From Hyposmocoma kahamanoa (taxonomy: Eukaryota > Arthropoda > Insecta > Lepidoptera > Cosmopterigidae), in NCBI RefSeq assembly GCF_003589595.1, contig NW_020653397.1, positions 755,234-819,233 on the forward strand: a stretch of DNA of 64,000 bases, written 5' to 3'. The notes beneath the pieces are model-generated. The model ran no database searches and had not been told where the DNA came from. It saw nothing but the letters and a program-made list of their open reading frames with translations. Every line of letters begins with the position of its first letter. Positions within the stretch are counted from its first letter, which is position 1. Shown piece by piece: positions 1 through 11,595 of the stretch. The position numbers and the translations under genes were made by a program.

Positions 1-3000
1 AGCGCCGCGGCGTCGGCCCGCGCCGCGCGCACGCACTCGCGCAGCAGCGCGCGCAGCGGCCGCAGGTAGTCCTCGGGCCGCAGCAGCAGCTCCTGGAAGG
101 CGCCGGCCACGGCCGCCGGCACCAGCTGCGGCTGCGCCTGGATCAGCGCGCACAGCACGGCCATGTTGTTGGGCGAGCGCACGTTGGACAGCTCGTTGTA
201 GATGGTGTGCGTCACCACGCTGCGCAGCAGCGCCGGGCTGTCCGACACCATCTCCCTGCGGGCGCGGCCGGGGCGTTTCTAAGCGACACGGGCGCGCGGA
301 CGGCCGAGGGCCGTCAGTCGAACCCGCGCGACTTACTCGTTACATACAAGAAATTTCTTGGTCAGCGCTACCGCTCTCTTTGTGTCAAGTGTCAAACACA
401 AAAAACCGCAAACCGAATCATTACTTAATTTTTTTCACTGCGCACTGTTTGCCATTTCTGATCAAAGTTGAAGAGACACAATTATGAATCAACATGAATA
501 ATCATCAAAAACAATAAACACCAACTTGAGCCCCGTTTAAAAACAATTTCTCTATAAAGCTACCCACTAGCGTAAACAGCACAGCATTCGATCGACCCTC
601 CAACGACACCTTTTAATAGTCTACTTCAAAACGACACGTAGATTCCTACCTAAGACAAGCCTGGTAGGCAGCCTGCAACGGCTTGGTCTTGAGCCGCATT
701 CTAGCCAACTGCGCCAACACCTCGTGGTCCCTGGCCGCCGTGGGCCCGCAGGCGTCGGCGTTGCAGCACACGTAAGCCAACAGTTCCTGAGCGCAGCGCC
801 ATAGCTTGCCGGAATGAAGCCACGCTTCGAGACGAGACGCGGAAATCATACGAATCTGTAAAAAATATTATTTTTTACAACCTTGGTTATACGAAACAGG
901 CTTTGTTTGAGACCAAATTGACCGATAATAGTAGTTCATGTCTCTGTTACATAATGAAAGGCGTTAAAATACGAGTGTGGGTTTCGAGCCGATAGGCGAA
1001 TTTCATTAAAACATCACACGAGTTTTTTAACGCCTGATTATGTACAGTACACTGCTTTATGTATACACATATTACAAGCCCTCTGTGATGTGTTCAGGAA
1101 CCGCATGTTACCACTGGCAAAATGGTGGCAAATAAAAACTTTTCTCACGCATGTCACACAACCATTGACTTACAAATAAATGGACGACGGGTCTAATACA
1201 AAAACAACGAAAAAAATGTCCCAAGTCAACCTATTCGAAATTTAAATTGTTATGTCATCGCAGTATCGCGCTGTCCGTAGAACAAATGAAGACTAAAGCG
1301 GAGTGTCGCGCTCTGTATACGATTTTAGCGCCTTACAAGTGCGGACACTTTTTAGCGCGGACACGACGTCCATATCATTGTAAGTCAATGCACACAACAG
1401 TAGTTTTTATTTAACTTATAGACAAACTAGAGTCGGCTCCAACTATCACATCATTCGATATCAAGTAACGTGTGAAATTGTCAAAATTGTTTGCTATTGA
1501 CGTTTCATTTCGAATAAAACTTCATCTCGACTGATATTAGAATAGAGATCGAATCAAATTGTTTTGTTTTTCACAGATGTTCGAAATTTGAATGTAATAA
1601 TAAAATCGAATTTGATCATTGACCTACTAACAAATGAACGTCGGGTTCGCGCTAAAAAGTGTCCGCACCTATAGGGGGTTAAAATCGCATACAGAGCGTC
1701 AATCGCGCAACAGTCTTCGTTTGTTCGACTGACAGCGCGGTTGTCAATTATGCAGTACCAATATAATAATAACTTGTAAAAATTAGTGCAGTAAAGTGTA
1801 AAAACAGGATTTTGTATCATATTTTCACTAAGCAAATATATTGTGTTATCATAGTTTTCATTTAATAGTGTTATTTGGTACAGTTTTAAAGTATTTCATT
1901 TATATATAAATTAATCGTAAATATAAATTACAAAAGCAAACAAAATAATCAAATAGCTAACTGTCCTTTTTCTACACATTGCATGCGCAAAGGATGGAAA
2001 GAAACCCATTACGTCAATTTCAAGAAGCCTAAATAAACTTCTTGGTCATTTTCAATTGTTCGAACTATAAGCGATTGAAATATTTGGAACAAAGAAACTA
2101 TAGAGTCGTGTTGATTTTCCTCTTATTTTTAAAATGACTTTTTATTAAACGTTAGCAAGCAATAACTAACAAAATATTGTTGTACTCGTTTTACTGCTTG
2201 GGATTACCTATCAGAAGTCAGAAAACACATTTGCCCGAAATAACGTTGGCTCGAATTTTCATAATATCAAATATATTTTTTCAGGAATATTACAAAACAA
2301 AAGCAAATTTTGGCTTTGTGAGAACACAAAGCCAAAATTAACTTTTATTTTGTTGCATCAAAATTACTTGAAAGCGTAACGGTTTTATTATAAATAGGTT
2401 TTCGGAATTACGGATATTTGAGTTAACGTTTAGTTGTAATATCAGTACATTTCTTATAGTACAAGCTTATTTTCACATTTGCAGTAATATTTGTATGTAT
2501 GTATCTGCCCAACTCTTTATTATATCTATAAGTGAATTTGTTCGATATAAAAATAAATTAATATTTACGAGAAAGGCTACTCCATTATTCTTATGTTCAA
2601 GTATTTTTCAGTCGAAGCTAAATATGGTGCATTTTGTTAAGTTTCCAGTAGAAACTGGATATGGTGTTTTTGGGTTCTTAAATTGTTGCAAGCAAAATTA
2701 GGCAGTACTGCAATGACGTTACAACTTAAATTAAATGTTTTAGTTTTTTATATTTCGTTAGATGTCACTACGTTTGTATAGGTTAATTTCGGACATTTTT
2801 TTATGTGTCCGATGTCCATTTGTTGGTAGGTCAATGAATTTGATGCTATTATTAAGCAATAATAACATTTTCACAGATAAGAAATTTTTATCTAACAAAA
2901 AAGTTTACCTTTATGATGGTCGTAATTTGCGGTTTTTCATAGAGAGTTTATGATGTGTGTGCAGATAAAAACTTTAATAGAAAGAATACGTTTATTTGCC

Positions 3001-6000
3001 AGAATACAGTAATGACAAAGGTTTTTAAATTTAGGTACATTGTGTTCGACCTGCAAGAAAATGTGCAAATATGTTCGGTCTTTACCGTTAATTGCACTTC
3101 AAATTAATGTAAGTTTGCATTCGAAAATTCCAAGTATTCTTTATTTTATTACTATACAAGCAATGTATCAAAATTCATTTTGTAAATTGTAATTTAAAAG
3201 TTTTAGTTAGTTTTAGTTAGTTGCCCTTGTAACAATTTAATTTCATATGGTAAATTATTGAAAATAATTATACACATGTTGAAACAGTTTTTCTTATAAA
3301 TTACTTTATGGCAACAAGGTTAGTTTTTTTTTATAATACCAACTGACGGGAAGAACAAGTCGTGCGCCTGCTGGTAAGTTACACGCCTGTCCATAACAGT
3401 TGCAGTGCCACTTAGAGCTTCAAATTGCAAAGATCTGAGGGGTAATGCCACTGCGCACCATGAGAGATTTGTTGACAAGTCCCATGTGCTTGTAATTTCA
3501 CCAGCACCATTATCGTTTAAAACCGGAAAATGCTGACAGTACTGCTCGGCGGCAGAAATAGGTAAGGTGGCAGTATTTCCATGGACGAATTCTTTCACAA
3601 GGAGCTCTATTGCTACTACAAGGTTGGTACAAAAGATTCATAATTTTAGCGGAGGAATTTGGAGTGCCCTGGAACCGAGGTACGATTTTGGGCCAATTGC
3701 AGTGGAGACTGCGGGGACTTGGGGTGCGGAGACCAAAGAATTCAACAGGGAGTTGGGTCGTCGGCTTAGAGATAGAGGCTGTAATCCACGCTCTGGATCT
3801 TACGTGGTGCAACAAATTTGGTCAGCCATTCAGCGCGGTAATGCTGCCAGTGTTTAGCCCTTTAATTGCTAAGTCTGGCGAATTGCATTACTAATTTTTA
3901 CATGACGAATCCTGTTGCTGATTTATATTTGTGTCTTATCGAATCAGTAGATTTGATATAATTACTGTGGACCTATCTACACGTAGGTACTGAAATTCTT
4001 GTTTTGGCGGCTAGATGTCGCTTAACGTAAAGAAACAAAGAAACTGACAGTTGTAGCCGTAAGTCCGGTTACGTACTAAATAGTCATTTGAGTTTCTTCT
4101 AAATATGATTTTATATCCAGACTTACATAGGCCTTTAGTATAATTTGAAAATCTTAATGAATTTGTTTCAGTCATACTTGTAATTATGACATTTGAAGAC
4201 ACTAAGAATTCTTGTCTTATTCTCTGTACCGGAGCCACCACCAGCTATACAGAGATTCGCACGTCAGGTTCGTTTCAACATTAGACTCCACAATTTTGAC
4301 AGCAGAAAATTCGACGTTTCACACGAAAACGTTTCACATCATGCCAGAAGAATAGACACGCACTTGTGCTACTAACTCTTTTTTTTGCACTAATAACTCT
4401 TGTTTACATATTACACAACATGGCATTTTGTGACAAATTAGAAGAAAAGAGATTACTCTCAGTCTTGGCTGTATGGCGCATAGTGCCTTTGCCTTTTCCT
4501 ATGGAAAAAACAGTACCAAAAAAAATTGAATGTACCTATGCGGGACGTCAGCGTGACGTAGACGTAGTCATTACGGGAAGCAAGGTCGACTGATCTACCA
4601 ATCGCGCGCTCGATACGACACTGTCCCGCCCATCGCTACCCGCCTCCACCACTAAATAGATCTAAAATGCGTTTCTTTCTGTGCGTTTAAGGTCATTGTT
4701 CAAAATGTTTGCAAGTGCCGATGTCGTGCAAGTCAATGACCTTTGGATCAAATTTGTTTACCGCGATTAAATAAAAAACAGGAATTTACGAAATTTTTTT
4801 TGTCCATTTATTTTTTCAGTGATTTGGGTTCTGTTTCGGATATAGAATGACCTCTATAAATATGGCGAGAATGCACATCAACACATTGTATATGATAACG
4901 GACCATAATGCATATGCACTAAATTGAATTAGTAAAAGGTTGGCATTTGTGTAGGACTCAAATAATTTAGTTATTCTGTCAAACTTTTAGTTTGTTTCGT
5001 GTATATATATAAAACTAAGGGAATTGAGCAGTAAGCTACTCAACGTTGGTGCTCGAGACCGTTAATTTGACTACAGGATACCAAAAACTTAAAAAAAAAT
5101 ATTATGTTTACTATATATTATATATATATTATTATATAGTATATTTATGCTGTATTATGTTTATTTTATATTGTATAAATTAACCATATGTTTTTTTTAT
5201 ATTTTATGTAGGCAGCAAACAAGCTTACGGCCCGCCTGATGGAAAGCGGTCACCGTCGCTATGAACACCTGCAACACCAGGGGCACATCACGAGCGTACA
5301 TTATTTGTTCATTATTGTATTGTGCAAATAGATTAAATACATAATCTCACCTCTGGGAATCCACAAGTAGCAGACAATAGTTTAAGGAACCCTTTCCCAA
5401 TCGCGTCAGGTGCAGCACGCCGCTGGATCTGGTCCTTAATCGCCTCCAACACGAGACCTTCCACTGTCTCGTAGCTACTTGAATATCTGAAAGCAAATTA
5501 TAACTGACTTTCGATCAAGATAGCGAGAGTTTTCGCCCAGAATGAACTTCACATTAATTTTTCAGCATGTTCGTGTAAATAGATTGAAATTACATTAAAT
5601 TTAGATTTGTTTAAAAAAGCGGTGGTAGTCCAGTGAGAGAAAGTTTGCTTCTCAATGAAGTGATCGACAGTTGGAATCCTTGTGGTACAGGACATGCCTA
5701 AACGGCGCCAGCAGTGCGTGACACACGATCAGAACTATAGACTAAACCCTCTCCTAAAGGAGACACGTGCCCAACTTTGGGACAGTTGAAGAGTTGACGA
5801 TAATGATGGTTATGATGGTGATGGTGTTTTAACCTGGAGTTATGCATGGTGTGGAGAAGATATGAAACAGCATGGGTAACAGAGTAACAGAATAAATCAT
5901 AAAAACAATGCTGAAGATTTCAGACTACACCAACATGAGGGATTATTGACAGTTGATGAAGAGAAAGAAACATTTCACGGTCCGGCAAAAATTTACACTA

Positions 6001-9000
6001 CTCTGCATTGATAGCTTTGGTATTCACGTTGCAGTACAAGATTTTAGAACTGACCTTGGAAAGACAGAATACTCCAGTTCAGTATCGGCAGTCTCGTCCT
6101 CATTGCTGCCCATGAGCGGTGAGCCTGACCCCGAGGGCGACATGGTGCCCAGCGTGCTGTCCGAGGGCACCAAATGCGCCGGTGGCGTTTTGGTGCTGAA
6201 CGCTGTTACTATGTTCTCTACCAGGCATTTGCACCACGAGCAATCCACCCACCAGCGCTCGTTTAGCGCATCTTCTATGTATACCTTAAACGTGGAGTTA
6301 GGCTGGATCAAAATGCTAATGGAAACTATTAAGCCATGTTTATCGTCATATAATGCAACAACACCCGTGAATGAAATAGCAGTAGAGCCTCTTTGTGAAA
6401 GAGTCTGTTCAGGGAAGTACCGCCACTTTCCTTATTTCTGCCACTAGCAGCAATGTGAGAATTCGTTTGGAAGGGTAAGGGTGCTGGTGAAATTACAGGC
6501 ACTTGACAACTTATGTCTCAGGGTGTCGGAAGCAGTGGCAATGCCCCTCATATCTTTGTGATTTAAAACTCTGAGTGGCACGGCAACTGTTATGGACAGA
6601 CGTATCGCTTACTACCAGGCGCACGACTTGTTCGTCACGTCACATAGTAATATAAAAAAAAAACAAATTTTTTTGCCTAATATAATACCATATTTATACG
6701 AAAGGTGGGACAGGCTTCCATTGACTTATACAAATAAATGGACGACGGGTCTAATACAAAAACCACGAAAAAAATGTCCCAAGTCAACATATTTAAACGT
6801 AGTGACATGTAAAGGAATATGAAAAAGCTAAAACGTTGAATTTAAATTGTAATGTCATCGCAGTACTGTCTAATTTTGCTTGCTTCGCTGTCAGTCGAAC
6901 AAACGAAGACTAAAGCGTGAATGACGCTCTGTATACGATTTTAACGCCCTATAAGTTCGGACACTTTTTAGCGCGGACCCGACGTCCATATAATTGTAAG
7001 TCAATGCAGGCTTCAGAGTATTTCAAGCTGGTCACTTAAGATGTAAAATCAACTCTAACGACAAGCATGTACCTTGACAAGTTTGACGTGTCTTTGAGTG
7101 AATGACAATCCTGTTGCATGCGAAAGTGTACAAAAAACCGTTTTTTACATTTCCGTAACTATGCATATAATATAGTACAAGAAAGAAATTCCAACAGATC
7201 TAAGATTAACTCTTATTGGGAAATGGTTTTTTGTATCTGTTATACTAGTAAATGGTGACAAGATTGTATTAACTTTTGTTAGTGCTTTATAGTAGGTTAG
7301 GTCTTTGAATAGATTCCTTTTCACACCCTACTCACAATAGTGTGACCACACTTGTAGACATGTCTCATTTTTAAATTAATTTAAAATTATCTGGAAATAA
7401 ACCCAACATGTTAAACATATATTTGACATGGAGATCGAGTTGTATACTCTGTTACTTATATCTATATGTCAAATATATGTTACTAATATGTTACTTATAT
7501 CTTAGCGCGATGGTAGCCCAGCAGATTCCCTGTGGTGACATGTACTTATGACTTTTATTTAAAAGTTATATGCATTTGGGAATGTTTGGTAATACTAGCT
7601 CAGACGAACAATGTAGGAGAAACCGATTGAAGTACACATGCCGAAAAAGGTTTGCAACCCTGGGAAAACTGATAAGGCTCATTGAAAACCAGCACCACAG
7701 TCAATAATGGCTGTGCCATAAGCTGACTGACGTCCTTTTGCGTACGCCACAACTGCACAAATGACAGTAATCGTTATATTTGGTTTATTTTAACTGCCTC
7801 TGTGGCCTAACGGTTAACATGACTGCCACGCAGAGGTCCCAGGTTCGATTCCCGGGCCGGGAGAAATATTTGTATGACCTACATTTTGTTTCTCTCGTGA
7901 GTTTGGGTGTAATTCGTGGTTGTCTATATGTGTGTCCATGGCACCCGCGACACAGGGTTTCCCTAGTGCGGGGCTATGTTGAGTGTGTGTGTGTGTGTGT
8001 GTGTTACTTTTTGCTTTTGTCTGTTTTGTCCTTTATGTTGTTTTTTGTATTTTTTTTTTATTGTCTAAGTGTTATCAATATGTTTTTTTGTTTCTATATG
8101 TTGTGGCGCTGCAATAAACATCTATTCTTTTCTAAAATGGGTGAAGTCCCCAAACAGAGGAGACAAAAATTTTAAGTTCCTTTTGAATTGAATCAAGTCA
8201 ATGCAGAAAACAAAATCGTACATAAATCATCTCACCTTGATAAATGTATCAGGCCAATTTGTACTATCCTTATGTCCAGCGTACAACATATTACAAGCCA
8301 GTACGAACACCAAGGGGTTCCCTTTGCTCTTAAATGCTGCTCCTTGCTCCCTCTTCAGTAGAGTACAGAGGCTTTGAGTGACAACATCATGGGCGAACAT
8401 GTTAGGACGTATTTTGGTCAGGTAGAGTAGACTCATGCAGAGAATAGGATCTGGTTTTGAGCGTTGCGATTTCAGGAGGCGAATTGAGCCCGTCAGTAGA
8501 CCAAGCTGTGAATTAGAAATTATATTTACTTATTTATTATTAAAATAAGCTATAACCACACTTCGGACACTCCACACAACAGTGTAAAGTAATTTACCTA
8601 CTACTACTACATAGAGCAAGGCGCTATTTGCACCCGCGCAAATGTGTGCGTAAAGTGGCAGGGTTATTCATCACTTTCTCGTACGTAGTTAGAGCGGCAA
8701 CATAGCGAAATTTTAACGCGGATCTGTTATCTATAATTCTATTAATAGAATCCCAATAATTACGCATGTTCATTATAATAGGTATTTATATCGATATAAT
8801 ATTACTGCCTAGAATAATGTTGATCATTTATTTCAAAAACATATTAAAAGCACTTAAAATGTTATATTTTAAACCTAGTTACTTTTAAATAAGGTAACCA
8901 AGGTATTTGAAATTGTGTGTCCATGTTTATCATTACCTAGTTAATAATTAGGTATATTCACTACTTAATACTACTAAAAAGTCGTTGAAAAACCAAATAC

Positions 9001-11151
9001 AAAGACATGACGCAAGCACATAGAAAAATTCGTGAGGTCCGCTGGTTCGTTCCGTAGCTTAGTTGGTATAGCGTCTGGCACGGTATGCAAGAAGACGTCG
9101 GTTCGAATCCGACCGGATCGAAGGATTTTTTTCTGAGTGTTCGATCTTTGTATTAATAATTATAACAAACTAGTGGAGTAATTTCACAAAAAATAATTGA
9201 ATATCAATTCAATAAAAATTTAATTAATACGTAATATTTATCGGCAATACAAATTGAAAATTCGTGAATCTTTGTCTACTAGCTCACGAAGTTATGGCGT
9301 CGCGTTATATTGATATAATAAATCTGTATTATTATATATATATTATATATTATAGAGTATAAATAAATGAAGAAAACAATAACTGAATGAGTCTCAGACA
9401 TAAGTTTTTGTCATCTTCGTTTCATCTTTCGGGAAACGAAAGAAACTCCTCTTTTTATCCCGTTTAGATAATAATAAACAGCCACACAAAGCACAATTCA
9501 CGACTATTATAAATAGTAATGTACAATGAGCTTATATATTAACGTGCAAGTTTTGTAATGAATTAATGAAAACTATATTCAAATATCAAAGCCGTCTTAG
9601 CGCGAAAACGGCTCGCCGACAGCGATATTTTTGACAAAACATTGTCTTACGGAAACTTAAACTAAACAAAAAGATTGTATGTAAATGTAAAAGTGGTGGC
9701 AGCCGAGTGAATGATTGCCGCTTAATTGAAAGACTTGGAAGTTTATACAACAGGGTCTAATTTGTTATTATAGGTTGGTTGTCTCTCAACCTTATGAGGC
9801 CTAAATCTACAGGAGCAATTTAAAAACCACATGCAATATAGTTATGATGTGAGTTGTGAATATCTTCCAATATGCAGTATCCAACATACCTTTCAGATGC
9901 GAAAGTCAAAAGTGAAACGCATTTCTTAAAGGATTAATGCACATTAGGGTTGTGCCCAAGATGTGGACGGGCTATGCTCCATCAGGGGCTTAAAAAATAT
10001 CACTACGTATATTTCGTATGAACCCATGTTTGTGTTCGGGCCGGCACTGGAGCTTCAGCATTTTGCCGGATTGTGATTCCAATATGATATCAATGTTAAT
10101 GTTTTAACATCATCAGAAAAAGCACATCATGACGAACATTTTAATAGGTAATAATCACACAAATAAATAGTAGTGGCATTCATTCTGGAAGAAATCTCCA
10201 GTGAGCACTCATCGTCAAGAAATGACCCACAAGTTGTTGATATTTATGACTGTTGTATCAACAAATCATTGAGATGTTTTATTTGTGCTGGGTTACCAAG
10301 CATTAAACTGTGAAATACTAGTAAAAATTTGGTCACATGTACCAAATTTTTACAATGGTTGCACGGTCTCGGCTCGGCGCTGATGTGTGTGATTACACCT
10401 TTAGTGGTTTTTGAATACAGCTAATTTCTGTATACCACCCAAACTTACCAGTTTATCAGAATTATGCGTATCTAATGCATTTAAGACATTATACACAAGG
10501 TCTACTGGATCCACTTCCAGAGAGGTACCTCCAACAGCTTCTGCTGGAGAGCCAATCCGAGTTCTCTTGCTGGGAGGCTGGCTACCAAATCCTGTATTGT
10601 CTCTCTTACGTTCTACACCTGGTAAATGAAGTGAAAAGGGATTAAACATCTCATTTTGGGCAAATGATCCAGGTCAATTGGACCTAATGGCATATAAAGG
10701 ACCTTCTAATGGTATTAATGAACTTTCTAAAGGTTTCAGTCATAATTTTGTAGTAAATTTTAACATGTTTTTTTGACAATAGTGCGTATTCTAGGTGTAT
10801 TGATGTTTCTCCATAATAAAATGCTTATAAAATACTGTAAATTATATTTTATACTGGAAATCGTCATTGTCTCATTAATTTACAAAACGCAGCTGCTCGC
10901 CTAGTCTTCCTCTATTTGATAGTTGATCAATCTACCTGCACCAATTCAAACGGACAATAACCTTACAATGTTAAATACTAAATCCTCGAGCAGAAAAACT
11001 TACCACTGGTGGAAGGCTTATGAATATTTCTCTTCTCCGAGCTGGAGACTACCACAGTGGACTTACTGCCTAGGGCAAAAATATCCTGAGGGTGCTGTGG
11101 TGCCTTGCTTTTAGCCCCGCGCCCTGCAGATGGCATTTTTCCTCTTTCCAT
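1..11151 (-). CDS. IntS1: Integrator complex subunit 1, N-terminal part (7 exons, runs off left edge)
   Basis: INTS1 is the large scaffold subunit of the nuclear Integrator complex, which cleaves snRNA and other nascent RNA polymerase II transcripts. Coding exons, read right to left, are 11004-11151, 10449-10618, 8236-8505, 6055-6284, 5351-5486, 650-855 and 1-255. Splice phases agree throughout and give about 471 residues, against roughly 2,190 in the human protein as I recall it. The N-terminus is Ser/Lys-rich and disordered with a basic PPSKRTR patch. After it come segments recognisable from the family: PNMFAHDVVTQSL, VLACNMLYAGHKDSTNWPD, VYIEDALNERWWVD, KGFLKLLSATCGF, RMRLKTKPL and NELSNVRSPNNMAVL. 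The ATG at 11149-11151 is the first in-frame Met of an open first exon. The exon at 6284 uses an AAG acceptor chosen by homology. Exon 1-255 is strikingly GC-rich. I am confident of the family; exact 5' UTR and start are inferred. Confidence 0.93.
1163..1390 (+). mobile_element. MITE, family A, short form, with 8-bp target duplication
   Basis: The element begins CATTGACTTACAAATAAATG and ends in the imperfect inverse (CATTGTAAGTCAATG). It is flanked on both sides by the perfect 8-bp duplication CACACAAC (1155-1162 and 1391-1398). At 228 bp it is too short to encode a transposase. The same family recurs at 6719, 23105, 29458 and 54642. An 8-bp duplication fits the hAT or P superfamilies; the CA start is closer to P, but I cannot decide. 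Confidence 0.88.
1617..1740 (-). mobile_element. MITE family A, partial copy in inverted orientation
   Basis: The segment starts with a diverged terminus (CATTGACCTAC) and matches the right half of the complete copies: the GACGTCGGG-type motif, the AAAAAGTGTCCG block and the ACAGAGCG block. It then stops without a second terminus. It faces the complete copy at 1163-1390, so the two form a loose inverted pair. Confidence 0.7.
2306..2339. repeat. Perfect 15-bp hairpin with 4-nt loop
   Basis: The arm AATTTTGGCTTTGTG (2306-2320) is followed by AGAA and then by its exact complement (2325-2339). It lies in an INTS1 intron. No gene or known terminus is attached. Confidence 0.75.
3326..3624 (-). repeat. 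~300-bp dispersed repeat, family B, reverse copy
   Basis: Read on the minus strand this copy runs from a head (GAGCTCCTTGTGAAAGAATT) through the shared core GGTGCTGGTGAAATTAC, CTGTTATGGACAGGCGTG and the A-rich tail ATTATAAAAAAAA. At least ten copies of this family occur in the window. The tail resembles a retroposed element, but two head segments can face each other (57070-57390). SINE, LINE-derived and long-inverted-repeat origins therefore all remain open. Confidence 0.7.
3640..3862 (+). pseudogene. LINE-type C-terminal fragment (PIAVETAGTWG motif)
   Basis: The plus-strand reading frame carries PIAVETAGTWG, then ELGRRLRDRG, then QQIWSAIQRGNAASV followed by a stop. I recognise this block from the C-terminal tail of reverse-transcriptase-encoding elements found across invertebrate genomes. 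No polymerase core is present here. It directly follows the reversed family B repeat and lies in an INTS1 intron. It is a dead fragment, not a gene. Confidence 0.55.
5195..5302 (+). repeat. Short lepidopteran dispersed repeat (ACGGCCCGCCTGATGG motif)
   Basis: The block GCTTACGGCCCGCCTGATGG, followed by a GTCACCGTCGC and CACCTGCAACACCAG core, is a repeat I associate with many lepidopteran intergenic regions. A reverse copy is at 34745-34850. It ends about 50 bp before the donor of INTS1 exon 5. Confidence 0.6.
5618..5830 (+). repeat. tRNA-derived SINE-like segment
   Basis: A degenerate A-box-like stretch (GCGGTGGTAGTCCAGTG) is followed about 50 bp later by a B-box-like CAGTTGGAATCC, and then by sequence with GATGGTTATGATGG triplets. 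It is located in an INTS1 intron. The boxes are worn, so this is tentative. Confidence 0.4.
6386..6665 (+). repeat. Family B dispersed repeat, forward copy in INTS1 intron
   Basis: This copy carries the head GTGAAAGAGTCTGTTCAGGG, the core GGGTGCTGGTGAAATTAC, CTGTTATGGACAGACG, and the A-rich tail. It begins about 100 bp upstream of the INTS1 exon 4 acceptor. The family A element at 6719 lies just beyond its tail. Confidence 0.7.
6719..7006 (+). mobile_element. MITE, family A, long form, with 8-bp target duplication
   Basis: The termini CATTGACTTATACAAATAAA and TAATTGTAAGTCAATG are flanked by the perfect duplication CAGGCTTC (6711-6718 and 7007-7014). At 288 bp it carries an extra ~60-bp internal block (around GTAGTGACATGTAAAGG) that is missing in the copies at 1163 and 23105. 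Confidence 0.88.
7797..8010 (+). repeat. tRNA-derived SINE, family C, with GT-repeat tail
   Basis: The head resembles a tRNA with an A-box-like TGGCCTAACGGTTA and a B-box GGTTCGATTCC. The acceptor stem does not pair, so it is a SINE head and not a functional tRNA. The body runs through GTCCATGGCACCCGCGACAC to a GTGTGTGT tail. A second copy is at 16500-16690. Confidence 0.75.
8506..10448 (-). other. INTS1 intron 2
   Basis: The intron spans GTAAGT at 10448 to CACAG at 8506. Besides the family D SINE it contains AT-rich low-complexity sequence near 9320-9360 and weakly tRNA-like stretches near 9690-9870 and 9960-10130 that I cannot assign. I see no coding exon. Confidence 0.7.
8978..9215 (+). 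repeat. tRNA-derived SINE, family D
   Basis: A-box-like TAGCTTAGTTGG and B-box GGTTCGAATCC sit in a tRNA-like head, followed by the body TGTTCGATCTTTGTATTAA and AGTGGAGTAATTTCAC. Other copies are at 58205-58395 (reverse) and 61120-61375 (forward), with a tail-only copy near 20930-21000. The copy lies in INTS1 intron 2. Confidence 0.75.
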
Positions 11152-11450
11152 ATTTATTTCACAACTATAGTGTATAAACTACAGGTGTTTAATGAAACTC
11201 ATAATATCTAATAGTATTTTTGATTATTTGTTGTTATAATTTCAGAGAAAAATACGAAACAAAAATCTTCACCGCACCAATACTGTCAAAACATGGCGCT
11301 TTTTGTGGTAGGTGTTAAAGAGGGAGACAAAATAGTACAGCGATATCTTTGTCAGTCATTCATGGTATAGTTTAAAGGTTACAAAATAACACCAACATTA
11401 GTTTGTGAACACCAATAAAAGTCAGAGACGTACTCGGGAGTACAGCTTTT
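11152..11450 (-). promoter_or_regulatory. INTS1 promoter and 5' UTR region, between two tandem minus-strand genes
   Basis: Only about 445 bp separate the INTS1 start codon (11151) from the stop codon of the next gene (11596), and that gene's poly(A) signal is at 11470-11475. INTS1 transcription must therefore start in this short interval, unless there is a distant non-coding first exon. I see no convincing TATA box. Confidence 0.5.
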
Positions 11451-11469
11451 CACTGTAAAAATTATTCTA

Positions 11470-11475
11470 TTTATT
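11470..11475 (-). terminator. Poly(A) signal of the coiled-coil gene
   Basis: Read on the minus strand, AATAAA lies about 120 nt after the stop codon (11596-11598). No stronger signal is closer to the gene end. Confidence 0.6.
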
Positions 11476-11595
11476 CAACCTTCAAGAGAAATTAACATTT
11501 CAACAATAAATCAATTTTTTTTTGTAATTCTAACATAGGTAAGTAACTAAAATAATAAATCAAAGTAACAATATAAGATTGTCAATAAATGTAAT

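Larger units (their letters stand above)
856..5350 (-). other. INTS1 intron 5 (between coding exons 5 and 6)
   Basis: This 4.5-kb intron has no coding exon that I can support. It holds one complete and one partial copy of the 8-bp-duplication inverted-repeat family (1163-1390, 1617-1740), a 15-bp perfect hairpin (2306-2339), an inverted ~300-bp dispersed repeat (3326-3624), a LINE C-terminal fragment (3640-3862), a GC-rich patch around 4540-4650 and a lepidopteran short repeat (5195-5302). The donor is GAG|GTGAGA and the acceptor TTTTTACAG|ATT. Confidence 0.8.

Noticed and set aside
207..428. Plus-strand open frame in GC-rich sequence
   Set aside because: It overlaps the antisense of INTS1 exon 7 and the intron; open only because of high GC.
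5953..6447. Plus-strand open frame of 164 codons
   Set aside because: It is the antisense shadow of INTS1 exon 4 (6055-6284), extended into a repeat.
7797..7866. tRNA-like sequence with good A and B boxes
   Set aside because: The acceptor stem does not pair and the same head occurs with the same body at 16500, so it is a SINE.
9050..9125. Second tRNA-like sequence
   Set aside because: Repeated at 58.2 and 61.2 kb with a shared non-tRNA body; SINE head, not a tRNA gene.
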